This document shows, in pieces, positions 1 through 9,093 of a DNA stretch of 64,000 bases (position 1 is the stretch's first letter; every line of letters begins with the position of its first letter). Source of the DNA: Pandoraea bronchicola (GTDB taxonomy: Bacteria; Pseudomonadota; Gammaproteobacteria; Burkholderiales; Burkholderiaceae); the NCBI RefSeq assembly GCF_902459805.1, contig NZ_CABPST010000011.1, positions 1 through 64,000 of the forward strand, in the 5' to 3' direction. A program made the position numbers and the translations under genes. The notes below the pieces were generated by a model. The model had not been told where the DNA came from. It did not search any database and saw nothing but the letters and a program-made list of their open reading frames with translations.

Positions 1-31
1 AAAGTAGGTAATCGTCAGGCTCCCCTAAAGA

Positions 32-63
32 CCCCTTGCTACAACGCGTAGCAAGGGGTTTTT
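32..63 (+). terminator. Intrinsic terminator of an upstream gene
   Basis: A 10-bp perfect stem (32-41 with 49-58) closes a 7-nt loop and is followed by a T run at 59-63. It ends a plus-strand transcript that starts outside the window. The 188 bases between it and the first gene show no gene that I can support. Confidence 0.85.
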
Positions 64-251
64 GCTTTGTGGCTCCCCGTTTCTCCCGCGACCGGGGGTA
101 ATGTCGGCGCGTGGGCCAAGGCCGGTGACGTGATGACATCAGCGCTCCGGATGTTGCATCGTCGTCATGATGTGAAATTCCCGATAGATCGACATCCATT
201 TCTCGCTTAGCATTCGGCCACGGGGTTAGTGAAGTTCGTGGAGCGAAACAG

Positions 252-1094
252 GTGGTAAATCGAGATCGGAGCAAGCGCCATGCAAAGTGGCGCACAAGTG
301 GGGTGTGTATCGGTGCCGCAGCCATTGTTTGGGGAATGGGAGGGTGTGCGTCGCCGGGACCGTCTTCAATACAGGCTTCGACGATAGCTGTGCCGGTGCA
401 GAACGACGAAATTGCACCCCTTTCTGCCGCGCAGAATTCGGATGGATTGCCTCCGCATTGGGAGACTTATCTCGTCACCCGAAAAAAGCGGCTTACCCAC
501 TATGAGCAGGTCACGGATGGTGACGGCATTGCCGTAATTCGTGCGAGCGTCGATGGGTCGGCGTCTGGAATCGCTCAGAAGCTCGACATACCGGTGTACC
601 CCGGCGCCAGGTTAACGTGGCGCTGGCGCGCCGATGCCTTACCGGCTAGTGCCGACATTCGCACAAAGCAATTTGATGATGCACCTGTACGCATCGCACT
701 CGCATTCGATGGCGATTCGGCAAAACTCAACGTACAAGATCATCTGCACCGTGAACTGGCCCGACTGGTGAGCGGCCGTGAGCTACCCTTTGCTACGCTG
801 ATGTACACATGGGGCGATGATAAATTCGCCGCGGACGAAGTCGTCGCGAACCCTTACACCGGTCGTATCCGCTCCGTCATTGTCGAACGAGGTGGGGTCA
901 ATCTTGGAAAATGGCAGACGTATTCCCGCGACATTGCCAAGGATTATGAGAAGGCGTTTGGTGAGCCGCCGGGGCGCCTGATCGGTATTGCCATCATGAG
1001 CGATGGCGATAATACGCAATCGAAATTCACCGCTTGGTATGGAGATATTCGCCTGGAGACCGAGGGCGTACCCACGACCACGGCCGCTAAATAG
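252..1094 (+). CDS. DUF3047 family lipoprotein
   Basis: The 280-residue product resembles DUF3047 proteins, whose function is unknown. The N-terminus is basic, then hydrophobic (about residues 17-31), and ends in a lipobox-like MGGC with Cys32, so a membrane-anchored lipoprotein is likely. The body (about residues 75-265) carries the family-like features WRWRAD and ALAFDGD. The start is GTG at 252, chosen because GGAGCG at 240-245 lies 6 nt upstream; no in-frame ATG precedes the lipobox. It is a single-gene unit ending at a bidirectional terminator shared with the convergent peptidase gene. Confidence 0.75.
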   Translation: MVNRDRSKRHAKWRTSGVCIGAAAIVWGMGGCASPGPSSIQASTIAVPVQNDEIAPLSAAQNSDGLPPHWETYLVTRKKRLTHYEQVTDGDGIAVIRASVDGSASGIAQKLDIPVYPGARLTWRWRADALPASADIRTKQFDDAPVRIALAFDGDSAKLNVQDHLHRELARLVSGRELPFATLMYTWGDDKFAADEVVANPYTGRIRSVIVERGGVNLGKWQTYSRDIAKDYEKAFGEPPGRLIGIAIMSDGDNTQSKFTAWYGDIRLETEGVPTTTAAK

Positions 1095-1118
1095 CGCCCC
1101 TGCTGCGACATCGGAAAC

Positions 1119-1157
1119 AAAAAGGCCGGCACATATCATTGGCCGGCCTTCTTTATT
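1119..1157. terminator. Bidirectional intrinsic terminator
   Basis: The stem AAGGCCGGC (1122-1130) pairs with GCCGGCCTT (1142-1150). It has A residues upstream and CTTTATTT downstream, so it can end both the DUF3047 gene and the convergent M20 gene. Confidence 0.8.
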
Positions 1158-1185
1158 TCGATCCGGACGAGCGGATCACGACAGC

Positions 1186-2382
1186 TTACTGACCACGTCG
1201 AAAATAGGTTTCGACCAGCTTCACCCAGTAGGTGCCGCCTAGCGGAAGCAGATCGTCGTTGAAGTCGTAGCTGGCGTTGTGCAGATTGCATGGCCCCAGG
1301 CCATGTCCCGTGTCTCGGTGTGTGCCATCGCCGTTGCCGATGAATACGTAGGCACCGGGTTTTTCGAGAAGCATGAACGAGAAGTCCTCGGCGCCCATCG
1401 TCGGTTCGACTTTGTCGTTGACGTTCTCGTCACCGACAATCTCGCGCATCACGTCCGCACATAATGCGGCCATGCCTGGCTCGTTGATCGTCGGCGGATA
1501 GTTGCGAAGGAATTCGATTTCTGCCGAGCAGCCAAGCCCCTTGGCGACAAACTCTGAGATCTCGCGCAGACGCGACTCAATAAGATCCAGAACTTCGATC
1601 GAGAACGTGCGAATCGTGCCGCCCAACCATGCCAGATCGGGCACAACGTTCGTCGTATCACCGGCGTGGATCTGGGTGATGGATAGCACGGCGGCGTCGA
1701 TCGGGCGCTTATTGCGGGTGATGATGCTTTGCAACGCCTGCGCCACCTGGACCGCGGCGATTACCGGATCGATCCCCGCATTCGGAATGCCTGCGTGGGT
1801 GCCTTTGCCGCGAATCGTGATCTTGAATTCATTACTCGAGGCCATCATCGGCCCCGGCGTCACTGCGAACGTGCCCGTCGGTACCCCTGGCCAGTTGTGC
1901 ATGCCGAACACGGCCTGCATGGGGAAGCGCTCGAACAAGCCATCCTTGATCATCTCACGAGCACCGCCGCCACCTTCTTCGGCCGGCTGGAAAATCAGAT
2001 ATACGGTGCCGTCGAAATTGCGGTGCTTCTGAAGATATTGCGCGGCGGCGAGCAACATGGCCGTATGGCCATCGTGGCCGCACGCGTGCATCTTGCCGTC
2101 ATGTTTTGACGCATGTTCGAAAGTGTTGGCTTCGCGAATCGGCAAGGCATCCATATCGGCGCGCAGACCGATCGCGCGGTCGCTGCTGCCATTTTTGATG
2201 ATGCCGACGAGGCCAGTCTTGCCGAGTCCGCGATGGATGGGGATACCCCACTTGGTCAACGTTTCGGCAACGACGTCGGACGTGCGTTTTTCTTCGAAGC
2301 AAAGTTCGGGGTGCGCGTGAATGTCACGTCGGATGGTCTGAATTTCGCCGCGGGCGGCGTCGATTTCTGGAATGAGCTTCAT
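1186..2382 (-). CDS. M20 family metallopeptidase / amidohydrolase (hippurate hydrolase-like)
   Basis: The 398-residue product is a M20D-type zinc amidohydrolase of the aminoacylase/hippurate hydrolase group, which removes acyl groups from N-acyl amino acids in the cytoplasm. Visible metal-site motifs are RADMDALP, HACGHDGHTAML with its metal-binding Cys, and the PAEEGGGGA stretch carrying the catalytic glutamate; a dimerisation domain follows in the middle. I start it at ATG 2382 (MKLIPEID), preceded by AGGAAT about 8 nt upstream, which gives the usual family length. Longer in-frame starts reach 2442 but add an unconserved tail. The exact substrate cannot be read from sequence. Confidence 0.85.
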   Translation of the reverse strand: MKLIPEIDAARGEIQTIRRDIHAHPELCFEEKRTSDVVAETLTKWGIPIHRGLGKTGLVGIIKNGSSDRAIGLRADMDALPIREANTFEHASKHDGKMHACGHDGHTAMLLAAAQYLQKHRNFDGTVYLIFQPAEEGGGGAREMIKDGLFERFPMQAVFGMHNWPGVPTGTFAVTPGPMMASSNEFKITIRGKGTHAGIPNAGIDPVIAAVQVAQALQSIITRNKRPIDAAVLSITQIHAGDTTNVVPDLAWLGGTIRTFSIEVLDLIESRLREISEFVAKGLGCSAEIEFLRNYPPTINEPGMAALCADVMREIVGDENVNDKVEPTMGAEDFSFMLLEKPGAYVFIGNGDGTHRDTGHGLGPCNLHNASYDFNDDLLPLGGTYWVKLVETYFRRGQ

Positions 2383-2596
2383 GACGGGGGATTCCTGCAG
2401 GGCGCAATGGCTCATCTTACCCCTAATAGCCCGGTCTGACATCTTGGTAGGAAATGCCTGAGCCTAGCCCCGGATACCTCTGGAAAATGCCGGGAGGGCC
2501 CGTGTGACGGGGCGGAGCGCGAACGAACGTAATACAATATCGCCAGCGTCCCACCGTTGCCGGACGCAGAAACTCGGTAGAGAGAGGAGTAGTTTC

Positions 2597-4672
2597 ATGA
2601 CGACCAATACCCACGTCGTTCGGGCCGCATGCCCGCATGACTGTCCCGACACGTGCGCATTGCACGTGACCGTGGAAAATGGCGTCGCGATCAAGGTTCA
2701 GGGGGATCCGGACCATCCGACAACCAAGGGCGTCCTGTGCACGAAAGTCTCGCGCTATACCGAACGCACCTATCACCCGGACCGCTTGCTGCATCCGCTC
2801 AGACGCGTTGGCCCGAAAGGCAGCGGGCAATTCGTGCGGGTCAGTTGGGACGAGGCGCTCGACGAAATTGTCAGCCGGCTGAGCGCCATCGCCGCGCGCG
2901 AGCCCGAAGCCATTCTCCCCTACAGCTATGCGGGCACGATGGGGTTCGTTCAAGGCGAATCGATGGCGGCGCGTTTCTTCAACAAACTTGGCGCGTCCGA
3001 GCTCGATCGTACGATCTGTGCGAGTGCGGGGGCTGCGGGGCTGCGATACACATACGGCGCGGGTGTCGGCATGCACGTCGAGCACTTCGTCGATAGCAAG
3101 CTGATTCTTATCTGGGGCAGTAATCCGATTACATCAAGCGTTCATTTCTGGGCGATAGCACAGGAAGCGAAGCGACGCGGTGCGAAGCTGATTGCCATCG
3201 ATCCCTATCGCTCGCTGACCGCCGAGAAGTGTCACCAGCATATTGCGTTGCTGCCAGGCACGGATGCGGCGTTGGCGTTGGGCATGATGCATGTCCTGAT
3301 CGCTGAGGATCTGGTCGATCACGAATACATTGCGCGGTATACGGTGGGGTACGCCGAACTCAAGGATCGCGTGCGGCGTTACACGCCGGCGCGTGTCGCG
3401 GAAATCTGTGGCATCAGCGAAGAGACGGTCACGACGCTGGCCCGGGAGTATGCGAGCGCGAAACCCGCGGCGATCCGGCTGAACTACGGTATGCAGCGTG
3501 CCAAAGGGGGCGGTCAGGCGACGCGTGCCGTTGCGTGTCTTCCGGCGCTGATCGGTGCTTGGCGCGATCCGGCAGGCGGGATGATGATGTCGACGTCCGG
3601 TTACGCGCCTGTCGACGCGGTCGCGCAGGCGCGTCCTGATCTGCGGCCACGGCGGGACAAGCCCGCGCGCATGGTGAACATGAGTGCCATCGGTGACGCG
3701 CTCTGCCACCCAGGCGACGAATCGTTCGGTCCGAAGATCGAAGCGCTGGTGGTCTATAACAGCAATCCTGTTGCGGTGGCGCCGGAGTCGAGTAAGGTAG
3801 CGGCGGGCTTCGGCCGTGAGGATCTCTTCACGGTGGTGCTGGAACACTTCCAGACGGATACCGCCGATCACGCGGACTTCGTGCTGCCGGCAACGACGCA
3901 GCTCGAGCATCTCGATATTCACAAGGCCTACGGACATACCTACCTGCTGGCGAACAATCCGGCGATTGCGCCGCTCGGCGAGGCCAAGCCTAATTCGGAA
4001 ATTTTCCGTCTGCTGGCCCAACGCATGGGGTGGCAGGACACCTGCTTCTCCGACACCGACGATCAACTCGCGGAGCAATCGATTCGTTGGAATGATGCTC
4101 GCATGGGCAACTGCGACTGGGACACCCTCAAGCGTGACGGGTGGATTCGCTATGACCTGCCGGAGGCGCCATTTGCGAATGGTCAGTTCTATACGCCATC
4201 GGGCAAATGCGAGTTCTATTCCGAGCGCATGTTGCAGGAAGGTTTTGACCCATTGCCGGACTGGGTGCCGCCCTATGAGTCGGTCGCCAGTAATCCCGAA
4301 CTGGCCGCGCGGTATCCTTTGGCGATGATCTCCCCGCCCGCCCGTAATTTCCTGAATTCGAGCTTCGTGAATGTCGATAGCCTGCGAGCGTCGGTCGGCG
4401 AACCGACGCTTGATATCCATCCGTCGGATGCTGCCCCGCGCGGTATTGCGGACGGCGTTGGCGTCAGGATTTTCAACGATCGGGGCACGTTGAACGCTAA
4501 GGCTCGGGTCACGGAGAAGGCGCGTGAAGGCGTCGTCGTCGGGTTGTCTATCTGGTGGAAAAAGCTCGCACCGGACGGTAAGAATGCGAACGAAGTCACG
4601 AGCCAACAACTCACCGATCTTGGCCGGGCACCGACGTTCTACGACTGTCTGGTCGAGGTGGCTCCGCTTTAA
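2597..4672 (+). CDS. Molybdopterin-dependent oxidoreductase, [4Fe-4S] type
   Basis: The 691-residue product belongs to the molybdopterin oxidoreductase (DMSO reductase) superfamily. An N-terminal iron-sulfur module is visible: Cys12, Cys16 and Cys20 in CPHDCPDTC and a fourth Cys in GVLCTK near residue 48. CASAG near residue 140 sits where such enzymes place the metal ligand. The C-terminal quarter looks like the molydopterin dinucleotide-binding domain. No Tat or Sec signal precedes the first cysteines, so it is probably cytoplasmic. ATG 2597 is preceded by GAGAGGAG at 2582-2589. No electron-transfer subunit lies beside it, and the substrate is unknown. Confidence 0.85.
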   Translation: MTTNTHVVRAACPHDCPDTCALHVTVENGVAIKVQGDPDHPTTKGVLCTKVSRYTERTYHPDRLLHPLRRVGPKGSGQFVRVSWDEALDEIVSRLSAIAAREPEAILPYSYAGTMGFVQGESMAARFFNKLGASELDRTICASAGAAGLRYTYGAGVGMHVEHFVDSKLILIWGSNPITSSVHFWAIAQEAKRRGAKLIAIDPYRSLTAEKCHQHIALLPGTDAALALGMMHVLIAEDLVDHEYIARYTVGYAELKDRVRRYTPARVAEICGISEETVTTLAREYASAKPAAIRLNYGMQRAKGGGQATRAVACLPALIGAWRDPAGGMMMSTSGYAPVDAVAQARPDLRPRRDKPARMVNMSAIGDALCHPGDESFGPKIEALVVYNSNPVAVAPESSKVAAGFGREDLFTVVLEHFQTDTADHADFVLPATTQLEHLDIHKAYGHTYLLANNPAIAPLGEAKPNSEIFRLLAQRMGWQDTCFSDTDDQLAEQSIRWNDARMGNCDWDTLKRDGWIRYDLPEAPFANGQFYTPSGKCEFYSERMLQEGFDPLPDWVPPYESVASNPELAARYPLAMISPPARNFLNSSFVNVDSLRASVGEPTLDIHPSDAAPRGIADGVGVRIFNDRGTLNAKARVTEKAREGVVVGLSIWWKKLAPDGKNANEVTSQQLTDLGRAPTFYDCLVEVAPL

Positions 4673-4711
4673 GGTCGGTCGATTTCACGCCAACGTCGAG
4701 AGGCGCACGCG

Positions 4712-5875
4712 ATGCCGATCCTATCTGCGATGCTTATGATGATCTGTCGTTGGCGGCTCGGTGCGTTCGCGACAATGGCGACGGTATGCTGTCTATTGAT
4801 CGGTCTCGGCGGATGCAGTCAGGTCGGCTATTACGCACAATCGATCAATGGGCACTTCACGATGTTGCACGAAGCGCAGCCAGTGTCGGAACTGCTTGCG
4901 GACCCATCGATTGATCCGCGATTGCGCACGCGACTTGTCGAAGCGGAGCAAATTCGCAGTTATGCAGTGTCTGCGCTCGCAGAGCCGGATAACGGTAGTT
5001 ATCGCAGCTATGCCGACCTCAAGCGTCCATTCGTCGTCTACAACGTTTTCGCCGCCCCTTCGCTTTCGTTGAAACTGAGAGAGTCTTGCCTGCTGGTCGT
5101 GGGATGCGTCGAGTACCGGGGCTACTACTCCCGTGAATCTGCCGAAGCCTACGCGGCCGAGTTGCATCAGGATGGATGGGAGACGTTTGTTGCGGGGATT
5201 CCGGCTTATTCGACGCTGGGTTATTTTGACGATCCGCTACTGAACACTTTCATTGATCTCCCGCGAGCGGAAGTCGCGCGGATGATCTTCCACGAACTCG
5301 CGCATCAGATTCTGTTTGTTCGAGGGGATACCACATTCAACGAGTCTTTTGCCGTGACGGTGGAAACCGTCGGTGTCCAGCGCTGGCTCACGGCACACCC
5401 GGACGCTGCGATGCAATATGAGCGATACGACGCGCACCGACGCCAGTTTCGCAAGCTGGTGGAAAGCTATCGGAAGCGTCTGGAAGCACTCTATGCCGGT
5501 CCGGAATCGGACGAGGAGAAGGCAGCAAGCAAAGACGCCTTGTTCAGCCGCATGCGTGCCGACTATGCGGCGTTGAAAACGTCTTGGGGGGGATACAAAG
5601 GCTTCGATCTTTGGTTTGCCACCGATTTGAATAACGCCAAAATCGGATCCTTCGCGACATACAACCAATGGGTGCCGGCATTCATGGCACTACTGGCGCA
5701 AGAGCATGGCGACCTACCTAGGTTCTACGCCGCTGTCAAAGCCATGTCGAAACAGCCCGAAGAGAAGCGCAAAGCGATGCTCTCTGTCTTGGACAAAACC
5801 TCGGAAGCGGCTGCGGCGAGAGCCTCGCTGGACGCGTCCGGCGGGGCGATAAGCCAGCAGCAAACGGCCCCTTGA
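4712..5875 (+). CDS. Predicted aminopeptidase, lipoprotein (PF10023 type)
   Basis: The 387-residue product matches the predicted-aminopeptidase family PF10023/COG4324. The zinc-site motif HELAHQ is clear, with NESFAVTVE downstream as the likely third-ligand region. The N-terminus is a lipoprotein signal with LGGC at residues 32-35, so it is probably anchored in the envelope. ATG 4712 follows GAGAGG at 4698-4703. It starts 39 bp after the oxidoreductase gene and may be cotranscribed with it, but no functional link is obvious. Peptidase activity in this family is, as far as I know, predicted rather than well shown. Confidence 0.8.
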   Translation: MPILSAMLMMICRWRLGAFATMATVCCLLIGLGGCSQVGYYAQSINGHFTMLHEAQPVSELLADPSIDPRLRTRLVEAEQIRSYAVSALAEPDNGSYRSYADLKRPFVVYNVFAAPSLSLKLRESCLLVVGCVEYRGYYSRESAEAYAAELHQDGWETFVAGIPAYSTLGYFDDPLLNTFIDLPRAEVARMIFHELAHQILFVRGDTTFNESFAVTVETVGVQRWLTAHPDAAMQYERYDAHRRQFRKLVESYRKRLEALYAGPESDEEKAASKDALFSRMRADYAALKTSWGGYKGFDLWFATDLNNAKIGSFATYNQWVPAFMALLAQEHGDLPRFYAAVKAMSKQPEEKRKAMLSVLDKTSEAAAARASLDASGGAISQQQTAP

Positions 5876-5946
5876 GCTTTCCCGCCAGGCGGCCGTCAAG
5901 TGCGTGGTTGGTGGCATCGGCCGAGAAACAGTCATTCTCTCGCGCG

Positions 5947-6426
5947 TTACCCGATCACCGACTTCAAGTCGCCCAACAAGAGATAAAGCTGCTGCTGACG
6001 ATCCTCCGGTAGCCGTCCCAAGCGCTGCTCGATCCATGCTTCATGCGCGCGAGCCATATTGGAGAACGCCTTCTTTCCACGCGGCGTGAGCTTGATCAGG
6101 AAGGCGCGCCGGTCGTTGACGACGGTCTCGCGCGTGACCCAGCCTTCCTTCTCCAACTGATCGGTGATGCCTGTGACATTTCCGCCAGTGACCATCATCC
6201 GTTTGCTCAGTTCGCCCATTTTCAACCCTTCAGGGTGGCGGTCGAGTTGCGCGAGCAAGTCGAAGCGCGGCAGTGTGCAATCGAATTCCTGGCGCAAACG
6301 CGAACGGATATCCGTCTCGATCATGTTGGCGCAGGTGAGCAGCCGCAGCCACAGCCGCAAGGCATCGTGCTCACGATCGTGGGCTCGCGTTTCGAGATCG
6401 AGAGAGTCGGAATCGGCGAGGCTCAT
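5947..6426 (-). CDS. MarR family transcriptional regulator
   Basis: The 159-residue product is a MarR-type winged-helix repressor. It shows the helix-turn-helix stretch MGELSKRMMVTGGNVTGITDQLEKEG (split here: MGELSKRMMV, then TGGNVTGITDQL) followed by the wing residues VNDRRAFLIKLT, and helical dimerisation segments at both ends. MarR proteins usually bind palindromes and are released by small aromatic ligands; the ligand here is unknown. A promoter and an overlapping 21-bp palindrome lie directly upstream, which points to autorepression. It is flanked by convergent PF10023 and a same-strand porin gene. Confidence 0.88.
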   Translation of the reverse strand: MSLADSDSLDLETRAHDREHDALRLWLRLLTCANMIETDIRSRLRQEFDCTLPRFDLLAQLDRHPEGLKMGELSKRMMVTGGNVTGITDQLEKEGWVTRETVVNDRRAFLIKLTPRGKKAFSNMARAHEAWIEQRLGRLPEDRQQQLYLLLGDLKSVIG

Positions 6427-6439
6427 GGTCGGCGGAATG

Positions 6440-6486
6440 AAATTTACAGTATGGAAATTTTAGGTTTGAAATAAATGCTCGGTCAA
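6440..6486 (-). promoter_or_regulatory. marR-type promoter with overlapping 21-bp palindromic operator
   Basis: On the minus strand TTGACC (6481-6486), an 18-bp spacer and TAAAAT (6457-6462) form a good sigma-70 promoter for the MarR gene. A 21-bp palindrome at 6440-6460 has arms AAATTTACA and TGGAAATTT around GTA, with one mismatched pair. It covers the end of the -10 box and the expected start site, the position of an autorepressor operator. Confidence 0.65.
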
Positions 6487-6542
6487 GCTGGGGGTGCTAC
6501 GAGGTTCCGACTCAAGTCGTGGTTTCGGCATTTCGCGCTAAG

Positions 6543-6575
6543 GAAATAAAAAAAGGGCACCCGAAGGTGCCCTTT
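6543..6575 (-). terminator. Intrinsic terminator of the porin gene
   Basis: A 10-bp stem (6552-6561 with 6566-6575) around a CGAA loop is followed, reading the minus strand, by a long T run. It lies 36 bp after the porin stop codon. Confidence 0.9.
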
Positions 6576-6610
6576 CGTCAAACAAATGCTAAGTGACAGA
6601 AACTGTCAGC

Positions 6611-7837
6611 TTAGAACTTGTGACGGATACCAGCCGTAACAGCGAACTGGTTGGTGCTCGAGCTGGCCGGTTGACCGTTCAGCTGAGCCCAGCTACCGTT
6701 CGAAGCGTGTTGCCAGTTGCCGACCAGGTACGTGTCCGTGCGCTTCGACAGGAAGTAGTCGACGCCCAGGTTGACTTGGTGCCACTTCGGCGACACTTCA
6801 GCGCCAGCGCTGTTGTACAGGTTCGATGCAACGGTGTTGCCGCTCAGCTTCGACCACGTGTACGTGTACGACGCACCCAGTTGCAGGGCCGGCGTCAGCA
6901 TGTACTTGGCGTTGGCTTCGATGTTGTCGAACTTCCAGCTGCCGCCGCCAACCGTTGCGGTGTAGTCGAACTTCGAGTGGCTATACACCAGGCCGAACGT
7001 GGCCGGGCCAAAAGCGTACGAACCGCCAGCAGCGTAGACTTGTTGCTTGTCAACGACGCTAGCCGTAGCTGCCGTCGGCGACTTGGCGGTCGGGTCGTTC
7101 CAGGCGCCGACTTCGTTCAGGTTGGCGTAGTCACCGTTGACAGCACCAGCCGTGCCGTTACCCGGCGTGCCGATGTACAGGTAACCAGCGCCCAACGTCA
7201 GCGGGCCGTTAGCATAGCCCAGACCAGCCGACCATGCGCGGTTGTTCGCGAAGCCGCTGCCGCCACCGTTGTTAGCTTGGTTCGCGAAGCCATACAGGCC
7301 GCCGAACGAGAAGCCCGAGTAGTTAGCGCTCGTGTACTTGACCGAGTTGTTGATACGGAACGAGTTTTTCAAGTTGTCGTTGTCGAACGGGTGAGCGCCC
7401 GAGAACGTTGCCCATTGGCTACCAACAGCCAGCGGACCAACGAAGTCAACCACGGAGTCGTACTGACGACCGATCGTGACCGTACCAGCCGTCGTGCTGC
7501 TCAGACCAACGTAGGCTTGACGACCGAACATGCGGCCACCTTGACCCAGCGCGCCGCTGCCCAGCGAGAAGCCGTTTTCCAAGACGAAGATCGCCTTCAG
7601 ACCGCCGCCCAGATCTTCAGCGCCCTTCAGGCCCCAACGCGAACCTTGCAGGTTGCCGTTGCTGAACTTGAAGTTCTTCGAGCCGTTGGTCGACAGTGCG
7701 CTGTTGCCAGCGTTGACTTCGTTGCTGGTGTAGGTCAGGCCAGCGTCGATGATACCGTACAGGGTCACGCTGCTTTGAGCGTGAGCAGCGCCAGCGAATG
7801 CGCCGAGCACACCCAGAGCGAGAAGCGACTTTTTCAT
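6611..7837 (-). CDS. Gram-negative porin (OmpC/OpcP-like)
   Basis: The 408-residue product is a trimeric beta-barrel porin of the kind common in Burkholderiaceae, letting small hydrophilic solutes cross the outer membrane. A Sec signal (MKKSLLALGVLGAFAGAAHA, cleaved before QSS) is followed by SVTLYGIIDAGLTY, which is typical of the family, alternating beta-strand sequence, and a C-terminal phenylalanine (GIRHKF) used as the BAM signal. ATG 7837 has GGAGA upstream; an in-frame extension to 7954 would run through the promoter and is not used. Codon use looks strongly biased, as in highly expressed genes. Confidence 0.93.
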   Translation of the reverse strand: MKKSLLALGVLGAFAGAAHAQSSVTLYGIIDAGLTYTSNEVNAGNSALSTNGSKNFKFSNGNLQGSRWGLKGAEDLGGGLKAIFVLENGFSLGSGALGQGGRMFGRQAYVGLSSTTAGTVTIGRQYDSVVDFVGPLAVGSQWATFSGAHPFDNDNLKNSFRINNSVKYTSANYSGFSFGGLYGFANQANNGGGSGFANNRAWSAGLGYANGPLTLGAGYLYIGTPGNGTAGAVNGDYANLNEVGAWNDPTAKSPTAATASVVDKQQVYAAGGSYAFGPATFGLVYSHSKFDYTATVGGGSWKFDNIEANAKYMLTPALQLGASYTYTWSKLSGNTVASNLYNSAGAEVSPKWHQVNLGVDYFLSKRTDTYLVGNWQHASNGSWAQLNGQPASSSTNQFAVTAGIRHKF

Positions 7838-8154
7838 TGAGTGATCTCCAAAGGATTGTGAGATTTGTTTAACAAGGTCACTAGTGATAACGTCCTTGCT
7901 AATCAACTTCGCGAGAAGTTGGACGTAATGTAACAAATTCACTGTGGGCGGCAAAGGAAAAGGCCGGTTTTACGCGGGTTTGCGGCGTCCTTTGTTTCGT
8001 TTACGCAACAGCCCGGAAACCGGCGTCCAGCGGGGATTTCATGCGTTTGCGCCCGCGCAAGGCGCGCCGGACAAAGGGGCGTATCATCTGCGGCGGACGT
8101 GAATGAATCGTCCTTTGTTCCACATTGTGAAAGATTGAGTGAATTGGAAGTGCG
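7838..8154. promoter_or_regulatory. Porin promoter region and leader with 5' hairpin
   Basis: This 317-bp divergent gap holds a weak porin promoter on the minus strand: TTGCCG (7949-7954), 16 bp, TACATT (7927-7932). A perfect 7-bp hairpin at 7904-7921 (CAACTTC / GAAGTTG) would then sit at the very 5' end of the porin mRNA, about 83 nt before the start codon. The half nearer coq7 contains no promoter that I can support. Confidence 0.4.
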
Positions 8155-8802
8155 ATGTTCTCCGACAGCCTGATTTCCGAACTTGACCGCGGCCTGCGAG
8201 CGATTGCCGGCATCACGCAAGCCTCTCGCCCGACTCCCGCAGTGGCGCCGTCTATAGATAGCGATGTCCCCGTCGGCGATGACGCGTTGACGCCGCAAGA
8301 ACGTCGCCATGTGGCGGGCCTCATGCGTGTGAATCACGTCGGCGAGGTTTGCGCGCAGGCGTTGTATCAGGCGCAGAAGCTAGCGACGAAGCGCCCCGAG
8401 CTGCGAGCTGCCTTCGAGCACGCCGGAAAGGAAGAGGAGGATCACCTTGCGTGGACGGCCCATCGCCTCTCGGAACTGGGCTCGCGTCCCAGTCTGCTCA
8501 ATCCGCTTTGGTACGCCGGGGCGTTTGCCATTGGCTTCGTCGCCGGCAAGTGCGGTGACGCCGTCAGCCTGGGCTTTGTGTCGGAGACGGAGCGTCAGGT
8601 CGAGCATCACCTGCAGAGCCACCTGGACGATCTACCGCCGCACGATCTGCGCTCGCGCGCCATCGTCGATCAGATGCGCATTGACGAAATCGAGCACGGC
8701 CAGGCGGCACGTGATGCTGGCGGGGTCGAACTGCCGGTGCCTGTGCAGCGCGTGATGCGCGCTGCTGCCAAGGTCATGACCACCACCGCCTACTATATAT
8801 AG
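8155..8802 (+). CDS. coq7: 2-nonaprenyl/polyprenyl-3-methyl-6-methoxy-1,4-benzoquinol hydroxylase
   Basis: The 215-residue product is a Coq7/CoqF-type di-iron monooxygenase that adds the C6 hydroxyl in ubiquinone synthesis at the inner membrane. The ferritin-like iron ligands are visible: [34 protein letters not shown] and [12 protein letters not shown]. The C-terminus is hydrophobic and amphipathic ([13 protein letters not shown]), as in membrane-bound Coq7. It is a single gene, divergent from the porin and upstream of the dcw promoter. Confidence 0.93.
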   Translation: MFSDSLISELDRGLRAIAGITQASRPTPAVAPSIDSDVPVGDDALTPQERRHVAGLMRVNHVGEVCAQALYQAQKLATKRPELRAAFEHAGKEEEDHLAWTAHRLSELGSRPSLLNPLWYAGAFAIGFVAGKCGDAVSLGFVSETERQVEHHLQSHLDDLPPHDLRSRAIVDQMRIDEIEHGQAARDAGGVELPVPVQRVMRAAAKVMTTTAYYI

Positions 8803-9093
8803 AACGTCAGCAACGCCTCCCCGAAAGACCCCCACTTCCCGAGTCGATCTCCCTTTGCGCGACGCATCCTGGCCGGCGATTGTCCGGCCCGGGCACGGCG
8901 TGAGCGCGCACTACCCGATATCGATAGTGCTGGCGGGCCTCGCGCGAGGCGATGCCTAAAGTTTGAGGTTCCACTTTCACTATCGCAGTTATGTCTTTAA
9001 TTTTCCTGACAAAATTCCGTTTTCTGGCTTTAGGAAAGTGAGCTAATTCATTGTTCTGTCTGGCAAATTCGCTCCTAAAAAAGGGCGAAAGGC
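8803..9093. other. Non-coding gap before the dcw promoter
   Basis: Together with the promoter and mraZ leader this makes a 420-bp gap after coq7. It contains a 14-bp perfect palindrome at 8937-8950 (GCCTCGCGCGAGGC) and then turns clearly AT-richer from about 8955. Short open frames on the minus strand (for example 8807-9109) lack ribosome sites and family resemblance. I see no gene and no T-tailed terminator. Confidence 0.5.

Noticed and set aside
3134-4609. A 491-codon minus-strand frame opposite the molybdopterin oxidoreductase
   Set aside because: It is Arg-rich shadow sequence without domain or start signals.
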